64,000 bases of DNA, taken from assembly GCA_025201375.1 (NCBI GenBank), contig JAIWZP010000004.1, forward strand, positions 1,089,078 through 1,153,077. Reading direction: 5' to 3'. The DNA is from Gongronella butleri. Lineage: Eukaryota > Mucoromycota > Mucoromycetes > Mucorales > Cunninghamellaceae. The notes under the pieces were generated by a model. The model made no database searches. It was given only the letters and a program-made list of their open reading frames with translations, and was not told the DNA's origin. The position numbers were made by a program, and so were the translations under genes. Below are positions 11,101 to 24,905 of the stretch, piece after piece (the stretch's first letter is position 1; each line of letters starts with the position of its first letter).

Positions 11101-14100
11101 CTTGGCGTCGCCAGCCTTGAACAGCGCCAATGAGATGATCTGCTTGACCTGACATGGAAATTGCGCCTCACGCGTCACCATGCTCACAATCGCCAGGAAA
11201 TACCCTTGCGTGAACTCGAGCTTGGGATTGCCCGCGTAGCACTGCTCAATCACATCATCTAAAATCATCGGCTGGTCCTGATTGTAGTACAACACAGCCT
11301 CGAGCGCGTCTCTACAGGAAAAATTAAATGGTAAAAACTCGAGAAATTGAAACGCCGCCCCCCCCCCCTTTTTTTTTGGGTGGCTGTCTTTTTTTACGCC
11401 TTTTTGTTTTACCTGGCAATCAGATGGTGTTTGGGATCAGGGCTTTCAAACACCGCGTCAATCCATCGCAGCACATTGAGCATGTCAAACTGGATGACTG
11501 CTTGGCGCGCCTTTTTCTGGCCAAGGAATGAATACGAGGGGCCTCTCTATGAACGTAAATTGAAAGAAATTGAAACAATGGATGAGATTTTTTTCGTTTT
11601 TGATCTTTTTGGTTTTTCGTGGTAGTCCTTTTTTTTTCGATTTCGTCGCTTTTGGTTACTCGCTCGCTCGCTCTTTTTTTTTTTTTTTCTTCCACGCGCG
11701 CACAATTTTTTTCTCTCTTTCTCATCTCAAAATATTTTACACAGAGCATGGCCATGGCATTGAGCGAGGCTGTTTCCAAGGCTTTTCGTTCTTCTTCCAT
11801 GAGTTTTGTCATATGTGCGCGGTCCTTTGCATCCTTGCACTGGTCGAGAACATCGCGGATCATGGCGGCGTCGCGTGAGCGCGTGACATGGGCGTGAGCA
11901 CCATAGCCGCACCATTCCTCAAACATCTTGTATAGGCTAAGGCGCGTTTCAAAGGACATGAGCGCCATGGCCGCATCGTCGACACGCAGCAACACCTTGT
12001 AAATCTGCTCCACGAGACGGCACAGGTACACGCGTAGCTTGTGGTACTCCCAGTCCAGTTGGACCTCGGTGTCGGACAAAAAGACCTTGGTTTCCTTGAT
12101 ATAGGCGAGAATAGCCGCCGCCGTCTTGCGCATGGTGTCTCCCTGGTCGGCATTCTCAAGGCAATGCACCGTCAACGCAAGCACATGCAGCAACGACGTG
12201 CGCAATCGATCGTTTTTGCGGTTTCGCTTATTCTGGTATGGCTTTTGGCTGCTGCCATGTTTGCCTTCCTCGAGAATGGTGCGCATATCGGGCTGCAAAA
12301 GGTGCATGAGCGTCGCGTACGCGTCCACGTGCAAATGGCCCAGCCCGTGGATCGCCGCTTCGCGAATGGCACGGTGGTCGCACGGCAAAAACGGCAAAAC
12401 AAGGCGAATCAGGTCGTCTGTAGACGCAATGCGATCCACGACGGCCGACCCCTTGCGGTCCGATTGGAATCGGAACGGCCGTCTTTGTTGTTGCTGTTGC
12501 TGTTGCGAAAGGAACGATGGCGGCGGCTGCTGAGATGCAGAGGAAGACGAGGACGATGACTTTTGCAATGCGGTCATTTCCGAGGACGCCGTGGCACAAA
12601 CAAAGGAAAGATACACTTTCCACTGCTCGACAAGGTCCGGCGACACCATCATCGTCTTCTGCTGTGCGGCCGTGCCCTTTTGGATGGACAATGTGCCGGT
12701 GGTGCTCGCTTTTGTGCTCAATTCAATGGACGCAAGCAACGACGGCTGGATTTGCAACAGGCGCTCGCACAAATGGAACCGCGCAAGAGCGACGGTGGAC
12801 GTGAAATGCGTAAAAATATGTTTTAGGAGGCCCATGAAGCACATGTGCCAGATCCATTGATCCGTGGGGTCGTCGGACGTGGCCAATTGCGCAATCACGG
12901 GCAATGTGGCGCGGCGCTGGTGGTGCTGCAAGCGAAGACGCGTCTCAATCGACAATTTGGCGCCAAACAACAGATTCTTGTCCTTGTCGAATTGGATCAA
13001 TTCCTGTGCTAGGCTGCCGTCGTGCAATAAATCGTGCAAACGCGCAAAAGGCGTCCGTTGCCGGTGCTCATGGACGTATTGTTGCAATTGCGCGACAAAT
13101 GCCGTGGCCGCCGGCGATGGTGTCGCCTTGTCAATGAACGCAAGCTCCGCGTCGACTTGGGCAAGCAAGCGCTTTTCGAGTTTGGCGGCCCAATCGATCA
13201 TTTGCATGCCCATGCTTCGCGTGCGTGTTGCTTGGTGACAAACAAACAGCAGGCCCATCGCTTCTGTTTCCTCGACCATGTGGAACAATCGGTCGACATC
13301 GGCCTGCACGTCGGCGTACAGGTGTGGCGATGGATCGGCAAGGACAATTTCGCGTAATGTGGCCAAATCGACCTGATTCACCCAAATCGCGAGCAAATCC
13401 ACGTACAAATCGAGGACGCCGTCCTTGGTGGTGGCCGATGTGTCGTCCAAATGTGCCTGAATCCCGTCGGCAAGGGCATCCACCACATCCATAGCCTTGT
13501 CCTCAATGCGCTGCACAAATCGCGCATAGCCCATTACCACCGTCTGGCTGTCGATCTGCTTGGCAATGCGTCGCAAAGCAAGCGCCGACGCGTGGACCAA
13601 TTCCGGATCGAGATGCACCGTATAACGCGCAAGCAAGTCCACGACTTGGGGCAGCGGAATGCCCGCCGGCATCAACCTTGGCATCGCATCTACCATCGTG
13701 CGAAGCAAATCAAAGTACGATTGCTTGTCTTTGGCATACGACACGGCGAAATTCGCGTATTGGTATACAATTTGTGGCCCGCTCGCATCTGGCGTGGCTG
13801 CTGCTGCTGCTGCGGCGGCGGCGGCGGCGGCGGACGAATTGCTGCTACTGCTGCTGGGCGACATGGACGAAGACGCGCTCGAACTCGGGACAATCAGACT
13901 GCCATGATGATAACTATTCACAGTGAGGCTGCCTCCAGGGCTACTTCCATGCCCTGACGCACCTAGGCTGCCCGTACCAAGCAAAGACCCTCCGCCATGA
14001 TGCATGGAAGCCGAAGCCGTCGGCACCACAGAGCTAATTCGAAAGTGGGATTCGCCACTCTGACCAAACAATGTCTTGTTGTTGATAAAGCTGCCGCCAC

Positions 14101-15978
14101 CACCACCACTGGAAGAAGCATTGGACGCCGATAAGGACATGAACGTGCCCGTTGTCGCGCCCATGGAGCTGCTGCCGCCACTTGCGCCCGTTCCAGACCC
14201 GTGACCATGAGCATGATGATGGTAATGGTGCAAATGAGACGCCAAATGGCCACCCACCATGGTCGCGCTCGTGCTCGTGGTCGTCGTGCTTGATGTGGAC
14301 GCACTGACACTTGCTGCAGGCGATACGAATGGCCCATGGCCACCAAGGAATAAAGCCGTGCGGATGATATTCTTCTCATCAAGCACCACCAGCCGCCCAA
14401 AAGACGCGTCCATCCCCAGCAACGACTTGGCCATGATGTCTTCCATCTTTTCTGTCGCCTCGGGCCGGATCGCACGCAATGGCGTCTTGAGCGTGTCCGC
14501 GCTGCATTGCCGGAAAAACAGAGAAAGACCTGTAAACGCCATGTCCGTGTCAATTGGGAATGGCGGCCGCTGACGGCTGTTTTCCAGGTCTGTCAAAAGA
14601 AGCAAAAACGCTCGAATTGCAATCACAATGCGTTCCGGATTGATGAATTCCCAATGCACCGCCGCATGTGGATGATGCGGTGGTGGCGCCGTCTGTTGCT
14701 GTTGCTGCTGGTGCATGGGGGCCGCATTGGGCCCACCCGTGGCCAAAGAAGGAGAATGGTCAATGTTGAGCAGATAATACACAATGTCATTGAGCGCCGT
14801 GTCCGTGTCGCGCATTAACGCATAATACGTGATGAGAATAAAATGGTCCAGCGGCAAATCCGTCGGGTTCGTTGCGCGACGATATGACGGAAACAGCGTC
14901 TTGATGATCGTATCCAGCTTTTTAAACGTGATGGCCGTGCTCTCCGTGCACCGGAATAGGTATGTCCACGTCAATCGCGAAACGCACCCGAGCGCCATCA
15001 GGCGGGTATACTTGTCCTAATGAGGATTAGAAAAAAAGGGGAGAAATCGTGGAAAATGGGTCAGAAAAAGCGGAAAAGCTATGATGCGCCCCAATTTCGC
15101 GCCTTTTTTTTTTTTTTACCTTGTTGAACTTTTGATAGCACGTGTCGACAAAGGAAAGCCAGTGCTGAGCAAAGAAATCCTTGCGGCTGACACATAGCAA
15201 TGTCGTCACCAGAGGAAACGCGACCATCATGTGCTTGGGCTTGACCGTCATTTGCAGCGCACGCGGGTAAATCGCGTTGATCATCTTGACCCACGAAGGG
15301 AAATTCACCTCGGCCACCGCCACCTGCGCAATTGGCAGCAACAGATGCACAAAAAGCAGGCTGTATGCGTGCTTCACCTTGATCCCGTGCGAATTCTTGA
15401 AGAATTGCGCGCAGCTCGACAAAAAATCGGCCGTCTCCTCGAGTGCGTCCATAGGATAGATCTTGTTCAATAAAGGGGTATGAGCCAATGGACGCGCATG
15501 CGACGTGATTTTTGTGCTTTTCATTTTTTTTTTTTTTTGCTTTTACCTTGATTTTTAAGAAGCGCATGCTGCGGATCAACAGCTCCATGTGCGACTGAGC
15601 TTCCTTCATAATCGAATGGCTGTTGTACTTTTCCAATTCGGCAATGAAGCGGTCGCTGACAGACGCAAAGTGGATATTCGACAGCTCGCCAATCAATTCC
15701 GCAAACAAATCCATGCTCGCGGCACGATTGCGCGATTGCTTCATCGACTCGCTAAAAAAAAACGGGGGGAGGAGAAAATGAGCATCAGCGGCCGTTTTCT
15801 GCATTGTGCATGAGTGTGGAAGTGGAACAGAAACGTACGGATTCGCCTTTTTCAGCTGGTTGAATACGATTTCCTCGAGATTCTCGCCCAACTCTTGCGG
15901 CAGCGCAGCGGGCGTCAGCTGGCGCACAATCGCAATTAGCGTGCGGCATAGAATATAGACGGACGCAAGCTGATGATA

Positions 15979-16029
<51 letters not shown>

Positions 16030-16735
16030 AAGGAGACCCACGCGTCCAAGATGAGCATGCTAGGAACCTGTTTTCGCCATGCAACGAGTCTGCTTACCGA
16101 CTGGCGTTCCTTGAGAATCGCCTGCACGTCCTTGGCACGAGACAATGGCGCCGCCTCGCTATGGAAAAAAAGGGGGAGAAATGAATCACGAGGGGGAAAT
16201 GGAAGCGCGAAATTTGGAGCAAGCAATAAAGCGTGTTTTTTTTTTTTTTTTTACCTCATGCGCTTGATCAGGTTGCTATCCAGATACTCGGTTTGGCTCT
16301 TGCGCCAGCGCATGACGGCATCAATGACCGGCTTTTGCTGGTTGGCTGCCACTTTGGCCAACGACACGATTAACTTGTCAAACGAGGGGTCGGCGCCCTC
16401 GCCCAGCAGCATCGGCAGATCAATGTCCACTTCCTGTTATTAAAAAAGAAATTGGTAAGCTTCGTATTTATGCCATTTTTGATCTATTTTTTTTATTTTA
16501 TTTTTACCACGCCTGTATTAAGCACCAAAGCCATCTTTGCGTCGGCCAATTTTTCAAATTGCTCAAACACGACGTGAAATGCATAATCTGAGCTGTACAT
16601 GGACGGCGACGCGGCCGGTTCGTGGCTGTTGTTGCTGCTATTGCTGTTTTCGCTGCACCAAGCGCCGGTGCCGCGCGCAGGCGGTGTGCCGCCCGTGCCA
16701 GACGGCATGTGTATCGGCAGACGCGCTAGAGGCAT
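8152..16735 (-). CDS. MOR2: Furry/Mor2/Tao3 cell-morphogenesis scaffold
   Basis: Ten exons: 16735-16508, 16433-16255, 16158-16098, 15969-15839, 15751-15547, 15461-15120, 15016-11741, 11546-11413, 11311-9322 and 9210-8152, together 2534 residues, like Tao3/Mor2 (about 2200-2400). The N-terminal part has the family pattern FDKLIVSLAKVAANQQKPV then VIDAVMRWRKSQ, and FAELIGELSNIHFASVSDRF. The remainder is HEAT/ARM-like helical repeats, broken by low-complexity Gly/Ser/His and poly-Ala inserts near the middle of exon 7. The C-terminus has His/Pro/Asn-rich linkers and ends LINALKDLDDFFNQE. Known role: scaffold of the NDR kinase (Orb6/Cbk1) polarity pathway at growth sites. The exon 7/8 joint (CTC TGT before GTAAAA; acceptor at 11547) has close alternatives. 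Intron 4-side poly-A is 46 long (15982-16027). Confidence 0.93.
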
Positions 16736-17145
16736 CGTGCTTTATGTTGTTTGTGGGATGAGTTTGTGTATGTGCGGGTCCTGTGAAGAACAAGGAGCAG
16801 AAGAAAAAAAAAGGAACAGGCAAATGACAAAAAGCGGCCGACTGGCAAAAGAACGCAAAATGGAAACAAGTCGACGGCGCTTTTCGAGGCGAAAAAGAAA
16901 TTGAGAGAGAGGGAGGAAGGGCGCGGGCGAGTGGGAGTGGGTGGCGAGACAATGGCGTTCTTTCCGGCTCAGGCAGACAAACCAACAAAAAAGCAAAAAA
17001 AGCAAAAAGAACAAAAAAGAACAGCGGGAACAAAAAAAAAAAAAAGAGGAGCGCCCGTTTCTACCTGCTTTTAAATCCCGCTGCCGCCCTGTTCATAAAT
17101 TCATGCTCCGCTTTTCTTGGCCTCTTCCTTTCTCCACGAACAAAA
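16736..17145. promoter_or_regulatory. Divergent intergenic region between Furry homologue and HD-domain gene
   Basis: 410 bp separate the two start codons on opposite strands, so it must hold both promoters. It is rich in A and GA tracts (for example 17031-17045). No clear TATA box. Confidence 0.4.
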
Positions 17146-17977
17146 ATGGCCAACGTCTTGCGATTCCTGCACACGATCGAGAACCTCAAGGTAAAAACAA
17201 ATCTCAATGACCCTGAAAAGTGCTTAATTGCGCCCTTATTTAATAGCGCACCAAGCGCACAGGCTGGGTCGATAACAATGTCAAGCAACCCGAGTCCATT
17301 GCCGACCACATGCACCGCATGAGCGTCATGGCCCTCTTGATCGACGATCCCGCGCTGCAGCGCGATAAGTAAGCGCGTCACGTCGTGATTTTATAGTTAT
17401 TGGGCAACAAGAATGGCTAAATTGTTATCATTTATCCCAAAAAGGTGCATTAAAATGGCCATGGTGCATGATCTGGCCGAGGCGGTGGTTGGCGACATCA
17501 CGCCGCACGCCGGCGTATCCAAAGAGGACAAGTACAAGCGCGAACACGTGAGTATTGTTGCTTTTTTGGGAAAAACACGCGCATTGACCGTGTTTTTGTT
17601 CAATTTTTACCAAACAGGACGCGATGCTGCAATTTAAAGAATGGCTCGGGGACGCCCCAGGGGCTATCGAGATGGTCGACCTCTGGCTCGAGTACGAACA
17701 GTGCAAGACCCCCGAGGCATTGCTTGTCAAAGACCTCGACAAGTTTGAAATGATCGTTCAAGCGCTGGAGTACGAGAAATGTAAGCTCCTTTTTGCCTTT
17801 TTTGTATAATACACCAACGATTGCTGACCCTCATGCTCCATTTTCGTAGCGGACGGCAAGGTGCTCCAGTCGTTCTTTGACTCCACACAGGGCAAATTCC
17901 AACACCCCACCGTCAAGGCATGGGCTGAAGCCTTGTACGACGAGCGCCGCGCGCTGCACGCCAAGTCATCATCATAA
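17146..17977 (+). CDS. HD-domain 5'-deoxynucleotidase (HDDC2/YfbR-like)
   Basis: Five exons: 17146-17190, 17247-17368, 17445-17547, 17618-17780 and 17850-17977, giving 186 residues, the usual length for this family (yeast YGK1/YBR242W, human HDDC2). Metal ligands of the HD fold are present: H36 in [10 protein letters not shown]64-D65 in [13 protein letters not shown], and D129/D131 in KDLDKFEM. Known reaction: dephosphorylation of deoxynucleoside 5'-monophosphates with a divalent metal. It is divergent from the Furry homologue. Confidence 0.93.
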
Positions 17978-18139
17978 ATAAAAAAAATAACGCGTGTCGC
18001 GGATATGCAAAAAGTGCGGGTTTCAACAAAAGATTGCGCGTGAAATTGGTATTAGATGCATTTGGCCTGTTTTCGCTCATTTCGCCAAAAGGACACAACC
18101 TATGGAGGTGCAAAGGACTTTTTCAAAAAAAAAATCCAA
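17978..18139. other. Short spacer after HD-domain gene
   Basis: 3' flank of the HD gene; leads into a repeat. No terminator or polyadenylation motif stands out. Confidence 0.4.
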
Positions 18140-18870
18140 GCCTGCACTTTCGAATGAGCTCACCCGCGCCGTGCTGTGCCCGCCTGGATGGCGCGCTAAA
18201 ATAATTTTGAAAATGGCGAACTTTCCAAGGGGTGCAGTCGTGTCGTGTAAAACGCAAAAGGCTGCGATTTTTCATCTCATGGCAAACTCAACGAGGAATG
18301 GCTTCAGCGATTTGAAAGTCATCTCATCAGAAAGAGCACGACTTGAAGCGTGCACAGACGCGGGAGATCTCGGTATAAAGATGACCTACTGCAGAATTGA
18401 CGCGAAGAACTCGTTTGCGGGCAAACTTTGACGCGTCATAAACCGTGTCAGATGTTGAGTGACACGCGCCTGTTCCTAACCAATTCCATGCGCCCGACGT
18501 CTCTTGCGCTAATGGGCGCGTCAAAGCGGCACCATCACGCGGTGCTTGCAGAGCAATCCACGTGTAAATAACAAGACAAAATCGAGAATTGCTTTTCAAC
18601 ACACAAGCGGATCGTTTTCTTTTTTGACATTTCCCGTGGTTACTTCATGCGATGCATCTCGTGTGCAAGTTTGTTGCAATTCTGACACCTCGAATTTTCG
18701 ATTTTGGTTTTGGAGGTCGACCATGGCAAAATCTTGATTTGCGTGTGGCGCGCCCAAAAGTGGTTGACAGCTTGCAGTTGAGTGCCCATACGTGTTTTAA
18801 GCTTGCCATTTCAAGTGGGGGCGTGTTTCGGGAGCCTGCAGTGCCTGGTTGGCGAGTTCCAACTGAATAA
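18140..18870 (+). repeat. Dispersed repeat family A, long copy
   Basis: Matches 43390-44250 in the same orientation through several ordered blocks: TTTCCAAGGGGTGCAGTCG, a GATAAACC/CATAAACC...GTCAGA-GT block, ACACGCG-CTGTTCCTA and ATTTTCGATTTTGGTTTTGG. About 730 bp, non-coding, with no clear terminal repeats. The stretch 18871-19506 beyond it contains nothing recognisable. Confidence 0.6.
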
Positions 18871-19506
18871 TCTTGAAAAATGACCAAGTAATAAACTTGC
18901 TCTCAAAAGGAAGTGTTAAACGGCCTCAATTTGAAGCAAGATGTGGTTGGACATATGGATGATAGGCTTGCAAACTTTTTTGACCATCGACTAATGTACT
19001 TGTGATGGGCAAAACGTGAAAAATAAAAATTAAAATGCACTCATCGTATCTAGTTTGCTGAGATTGCAGCAGAATCGTTAATGAGAACTCAGTATGAGTC
19101 GCTGTCGCGTGAAAAGCAAGAACTTGGGGCGAGAGATTGGTCAACTAACATCTTTGCTCGTTCAAAGGCTCATCTTGCTTGCAAATCAAGTAAAAAAAAA
19201 AAAATCGACCTTGCCGCCGAAAGAAATCATTGAGCCCGCCAAGCCTCGTGCTCTCGCCACGCGCGCGTTGCTTTGAACGCATCGACAAGCTCCACGCTGT
19301 TGTAAACATCGCCATGGCGAGTGTTTTCTTAAAATCGCTCAAACGTCGTGGAATTGATCCAATATACACACGTACGAGTGCCCGCTCTTCCAATAAGAAA
19401 AAAAAAAAAGGAACCTGCATAATTATTTTAATACCAAAAAAAGAAAAAAAAGAGTGCATGACGAGGGAGAGAGGGGGAAATGTCAAAAAGGGGGGATGAA
19501 AAGAAT

Positions 19507-21755
19507 CTAATTGTCGACGTAGAAGTAGTTGCCGCTGAGCTTTTGCTCCTGGTCCATTTGCGAGTCGAGCTTGTTGATACGAGGGCGGTAGTTGGTGGGG
19601 TCGCGGCGGAAGGTGACCTCGAGTGATTTCAAGAACGAGTTCATACCGGTAAGCAGCGATTGAGGCGCCGTGGCCGTGGCGTGGACGGATGGTGTACCTT
19701 CGTACAAGATCGTGCGCGACGCGAGGTAGCTTGCCATGCTATTTTGTTTTTGAAAGAAAGAAAGAAAAAAAAGGGCGAGATGAGCAATGTGTTTCTCGAT
19801 ATCTTTTCGCTTTTTCTGCTTTCTTTTTTGCATTTTTCTTACATGAAATCGTGCTCGACGATAAAGGCTGTGCGCTTAAAGTGGACGACGAAGCGTTTGA
19901 TGACCTTTGCGGCGATGATACGCTGTTCAGAGTCGAGGTAGGCCGAGGGCTCGTCAATGAGGTAAATGTCGGCGGGCTTGCCGAGGGCGAGAACAATGGC
20001 GACACGCTGCAATTCACCACCGGACAAGTGCATGACCTCCTGGTCGATGATGTTGTCAATGTTGAGGGGCTTCATGACGTCGGTGTTGAATTGCGGGTTG
20101 AGGAACGCGGCCTTGATCTTGCTGAGGAACAGCATGCGCACAGTGCCCTTGAATTTGGGCGAGATCTTTTGCGGCTTATACGACACATTGAGCTGCGGCA
20201 CCTGCTCGTCACCGTCGGCCTTCATCAGACCAGCAAGCATGCGGATAAACGTGGTCTTGCCAGTACCGTTTTGACCAAGCAGCACCACAATCTCAGAGTC
20301 AGTGAATTCGCCAGCCTCGACATCAAGCTTAAAGTCGCCCATCGTCTTGCTCATGCTCGGGTACGAGTAGTTGCGGTGCTTGGCAACGGCCTCCTCCTCG
20401 GCAACCTCACCAATGCGGAACGTCAGCGATTCTTCGCGGAAACGCAAGTTCTCCGTGCGAATGTTGCCGTCCAAGAAGATGTTGATACCGTCACGCACAG
20501 ACGCGGGCAAGGTCACCACACCGTACACGGATGGCATGCCGTACAGGATACACACATAGTCGGAAAGGTAATCCAACACGGACAAATCGTGCTCCACGAC
20601 AATGATATACCTATTTTTTTTGTTAAAAAAATGCCGTGTCGTGTCAGAACACGCCCCCAATGCACACATTGTTTTTTTTTATGCTTACGAATCAGAGCTG
20701 ATCAAGGAGCGAATGACCTTGGCGGCATTGAGACGCTGCTTGACATCGAGGTACGACGACGGCTCGTCAAACATGTACACATTGGCCTTTTGCACGGCGA
20801 CAATGGCAATGGCAAAACGCTGCAACTCACCACCGGACAATTGGCCGACCTCACGCTGCAAAACATCGCGCAGATCCAAATTGTCCAAGATATAATCCAA
20901 ATTGTCGCGTTCCAGCTTGTCCTCGAGCAAGGCACCGACCTTGCCGCTGACCACCTTGGGAATATGATCGACGTACTGGGGCTTGATGATGGCCTATGCA
21001 AGAAAAAAGCAAATCGCATCGCGTCAGCACCCTCTATTCCTTTTGATTGGTGATATTTCGTGATTTTTCTTCTTTTTTTCTTTTTTTTTTACCTTGAGGT
21101 TGTCTTCGAGGATTCTGGTAAAGTAATTTTGCAGCTCGGAGCCACGGAAGTATCTAAGGAGCTCTTCCCAATCGGGGGGATTATCGTATCTGCCAAGGTT
21201 GGGCTTCATCTTGCCCGAAAGGATCTTGAGCGCCGTGGACTTGCCAATACCGTTGGTGCCGACAAGACCGAGGACCTGGCCAGGGCGAGGCATGGGCAAG
21301 CGATGCAGCTTGAAGGAATTGGCCGAGTAGCGGTGCGTCACTTCGGATTCAAGATTCGTCGGCAAGTTGATGATGTGGATCGCGCCAAAGGGACACTTCT
21401 TCACACAAATACCACAACCAATGCAAAGCTCCTCAGAGATGAACGCGATCTTCGACGTGGGCTCGACTTCGATACAGAATTTACCTAAAAATTCAAAAAT
21501 CAGGGGGAAAAAAATGAGTTTCTCGAGCCTCAATTCGCTAGATGGCTCATTCAACTTACCCATGCGATTCACGGGGCACGAGCGCTTACTATAAAACAAA
21601 ACGAGTGGAGTGTTAGTGTGAGCCCCATTGGGCAACTTCATGTCAAAAAACGTCAGAATCATCGGCAATGAAGATGCTTACCATTCTTGTCGGCACTTCT
21701 TGGGCTTGCACTTGTCAGTGCTGACAATGGCAATACGAGTCAGCTTGTCACTCAT
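19507..21755 (-). CDS. RLI1: ABC-type ribosome recycling factor Rli1/ABCE1
   Basis: Six exons: 21755-21682, 21588-21560, 21484-21093, 20993-20689, 20610-19843 and 19738-19507, giving 599 residues (family about 600). The N-terminal Fe-S domain carries the two cysteine clusters, including [16 protein letters not shown]. Two nucleotide-binding domains follow: Walker [10 protein letters not shown] and GQNGTGKTT, signature LSGGELQR twice, Walker [12 protein letters not shown] and [11 protein letters not shown]. The C-terminus [17 protein letters not shown] and GNYFYVD is the standard ABCE1 tail. Known role: essential ribosome splitting, recycling and biogenesis in the cytosol. The introns all sit in loops between these motifs. 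Confidence 0.98.
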
Positions 21756-22160
21756 AGTACAAAAGTCAAAGAGAAAATAAAAAGAGGGGGAAAGAAAGGG
21801 GGAAAGGACAATACAAGGACAAGGGAAAAGAGGAAGAAAGAAAAAAATGAGAACCAGCAAACAATTCCTTTGTGAGGGGCCAAAGCCACTTTGATTTTGC
21901 GTCTCTCATGTTACCATTTAGGGTAAAAAGGCTCTCAAGTGCCTGCGGCAAGCCGTTTGGCCCAAATTTTTGGCCGCACGCCTGCCTTTTATGGGCAGAC
22001 GCGTTGATCCAAGACCCAGCAAGCGCAAGACAAAGAGAGAAGAGAAATTGACACGGCATTTAATCATATATTACAAGTACAAGTAAAAAGTAAAAAAAAA
22101 GAGAAAAAGAAAGCAAAAGGAAGGGAAAAAAAGGACAATGAGGCTCACGACGGCAAGGCT
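21756..22160. other. Intergenic between RLI1 and Bsd2-like gene
   Basis: Purine-rich promoter side of RLI1 and 3' flank of the upstream minus-strand gene. No gene or RNA seen. Confidence 0.45.
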
Positions 22161-23348
22161 CTACACCATGCTTTCAGCCGTGGCCGGTGCCGGCTCCTGT
22201 GAAATGATCGATTCCATCTTTTTGGCGCGTGTGTAGTCTGCAATGGCACGGATGATCAAAAACCAGCCGATGACCATGAGCACATAGGACAAAATGTCCG
22301 CATCCATGGCCTCCTCGGTGGCCTCGCTTGATGCGCCATTGTTGTTGTTGTCATTGTCGTCATCGCCTTCAACACCATCAGGCATCAGCGATTCCCCTGT
22401 GGAGAGAAAGAGAAAAAAAAAAAAGTCAAAAATGCGTCATTTGGGTTATCCGGTGGCAAGGAGAGGGGGAGCTTACGACTGCGAATGTAAAAGCCTGTTT
22501 GCACAAGCGAGACACCAAGACCGGCCAACGAGCCATTCTATGTGGAAAGAAAAAAAAGGAGTGAGGTCAATTCCACGTTGTGTCACCGAATCCAGATTCT
22601 ATATTTGGCGACGCTCTTTTTTTTTTTTCTTACCTTGGCAGCATGAGATGTATGTAATAAATAGGTGAGCATGAAGCCGACGAATTGGAAGCTGCTCGAC
22701 ACCAACAGGTTCCAGGCAAAGGACAAAATGTTGCCCACCGGTAGACCTTCGACAAGCACCATGTCGCCCATCCCCAAGGGCGCAATCACGGTCGTCTGCC
22801 AATAAGGCGGCGTGGCATCTTGTACGGCCACATCGTATGACTTATCAATATAAAAAAAAAGATCGGGTGAGCATGCGCGTGGCCTTCAATGGCTCTCAAT
22901 GAATCCATTCATGAAGGAAATCGATCACTTACGGGAGGCGTTTCGTCCACTTTGTTGCTTTCAGACTCGGGCTTGGCAGACATGTTTGAAAAGACGCCGT
23001 CATTTGAGGCGTGGAGGATGGCGGGTGTGCTGGACGTAGCGGCAGCGGCGTGCACCACTGGCTCAGCCGAATTGGCGTCGTCCGAAGCATGGTACAAGAG
23101 GTGCTGCTGCTCGTGGCTGTCTGTTCCGTCGTCAAATTCTTCGCCAAACGTATCCACAAGCTCGTCGCGTTGCTGCAACTGCCGCTGCTCAGGCAGACGG
23201 CTGCTCGTCGTGCTTGGTGGTGGGTGAGAACCAAGAGAACTTGTGTCGTCACTCGTAGAAAGCTGCAAAAAAAATAAGAAAAAAATGAGCATTCGTCTTT
23301 TTTTGCCCCTTTTTCTCGTTGTTTTTTTACCTGTTGGTATCTGGGCAT
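22161..23348 (-). CDS. Bsd2/NDFIP-like ubiquitin-ligase adaptor
   Basis: Five exons: 23348-23331 (only 18 nt), 23262-22933, 22840-22634, 22537-22477 and 22396-22161, giving 283 residues. The N-terminal half is polar and disordered. Then comes the NDFIP/Bsd2 membrane core: EGLPVGNILSFAWN, FQFVGFMLTYLLHTSHAAK, NGSLAGLGVSLVQTGFYIR and ILSYVLMVIGWFLIIRAIAD, i.e. three helices with the small polar residues typical of the family. Known role: Golgi/endosome adaptor that brings Rsp5/NEDD4-type ligases to transporters; yeast Bsd2 controls metal transporters. I do not see an intact PPxY motif, only Pro-rich stretches (SHPPPST and DATPPYWQ), of which PPYW is close. Its promoter region is shared with the Siw14-like gene. 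Confidence 0.85.
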
Positions 23349-23537
23349 TGGTAATAAAGGGAAAAGAGGCGTGGAAGGGAATGGAAAGCAAGGAAGGAAA
23401 AGGAAAGAAAATGAGAGAAATGAGAAATCGCCAAGGCAAAAGGAGGGCGGGCTTTATTTGAGCCCCCCAAACCTGGCGATTGGGCGCCCAAGCACGATTG
23501 CCAGCGTTTCTTTTCTTTTTCCCGACCACTTTTGGCC
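23349..23537. promoter_or_regulatory. Compact bidirectional promoter region
   Basis: Only 189 bp lie between the start codons of the Bsd2-like gene (minus) and the Siw14-like gene (plus). Purine-rich on the plus strand at 23370-23450. Any regulation is likely shared; this is an inference from geometry. Confidence 0.45.
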
Positions 23538-24534
<997 letters not shown>

Positions 24535-24823
24535 ATCCTAGATTTTCCATATATCCGCCCTTTTTTTTTTTTCCTTCGCATCATCCCCCAGCATTGTACA
24601 TAGCCCCCGCCGACTTGCTTCGAAATCAAATAAATGACGCCTTTTACTCATCACGCATCAACTGCGCAGCGGCGCGATCGCCGAGATTTCAAATCGAGCA
24701 GTAAATCGTCAACTTGCCTATTTTGTGCGCATGATGGGCCCATTTTTTTTTTCTTCCATGCAATTTCTGCAACTCGTCAGTACAAAAAGAAACTTGAGAA
24801 ACAACGACCGGGGGCCCAGCGCG

Positions 24824-24832
24824 TATATAAAA
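24824..24832 (+). promoter_or_regulatory. TATA box of the MDR oxidoreductase gene
   Basis: TATATAAAA lies about 75 bp before the ATG at 24906, followed by a pyrimidine-rich leader (24841-24900). This is the clearest core promoter in the window. Confidence 0.7.
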
Positions 24833-24905
24833 GTTTGCTTTTTTTCCCACCATTCTTCCTCTCTTTGTTTCTTTACTCCATCTTTTCTCTGTCTTTTACA
24901 CTATC

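Noticed and set aside
13805..13850. CAG/GCG-rich triplet tracts in the Furry exon as possible regulatory repeats
   Set aside because: They encode in-frame poly-Ala, poly-Ser and poly-Gln in the protein and are ordinary low-complexity linkers.
19689..21053. 454-residue plus-strand open frame across RLI1
   Set aside because: It is the antisense shadow of the RLI1 exons, which carry all ABCE1 motifs; it also reads through RLI1 introns and shows no domain.
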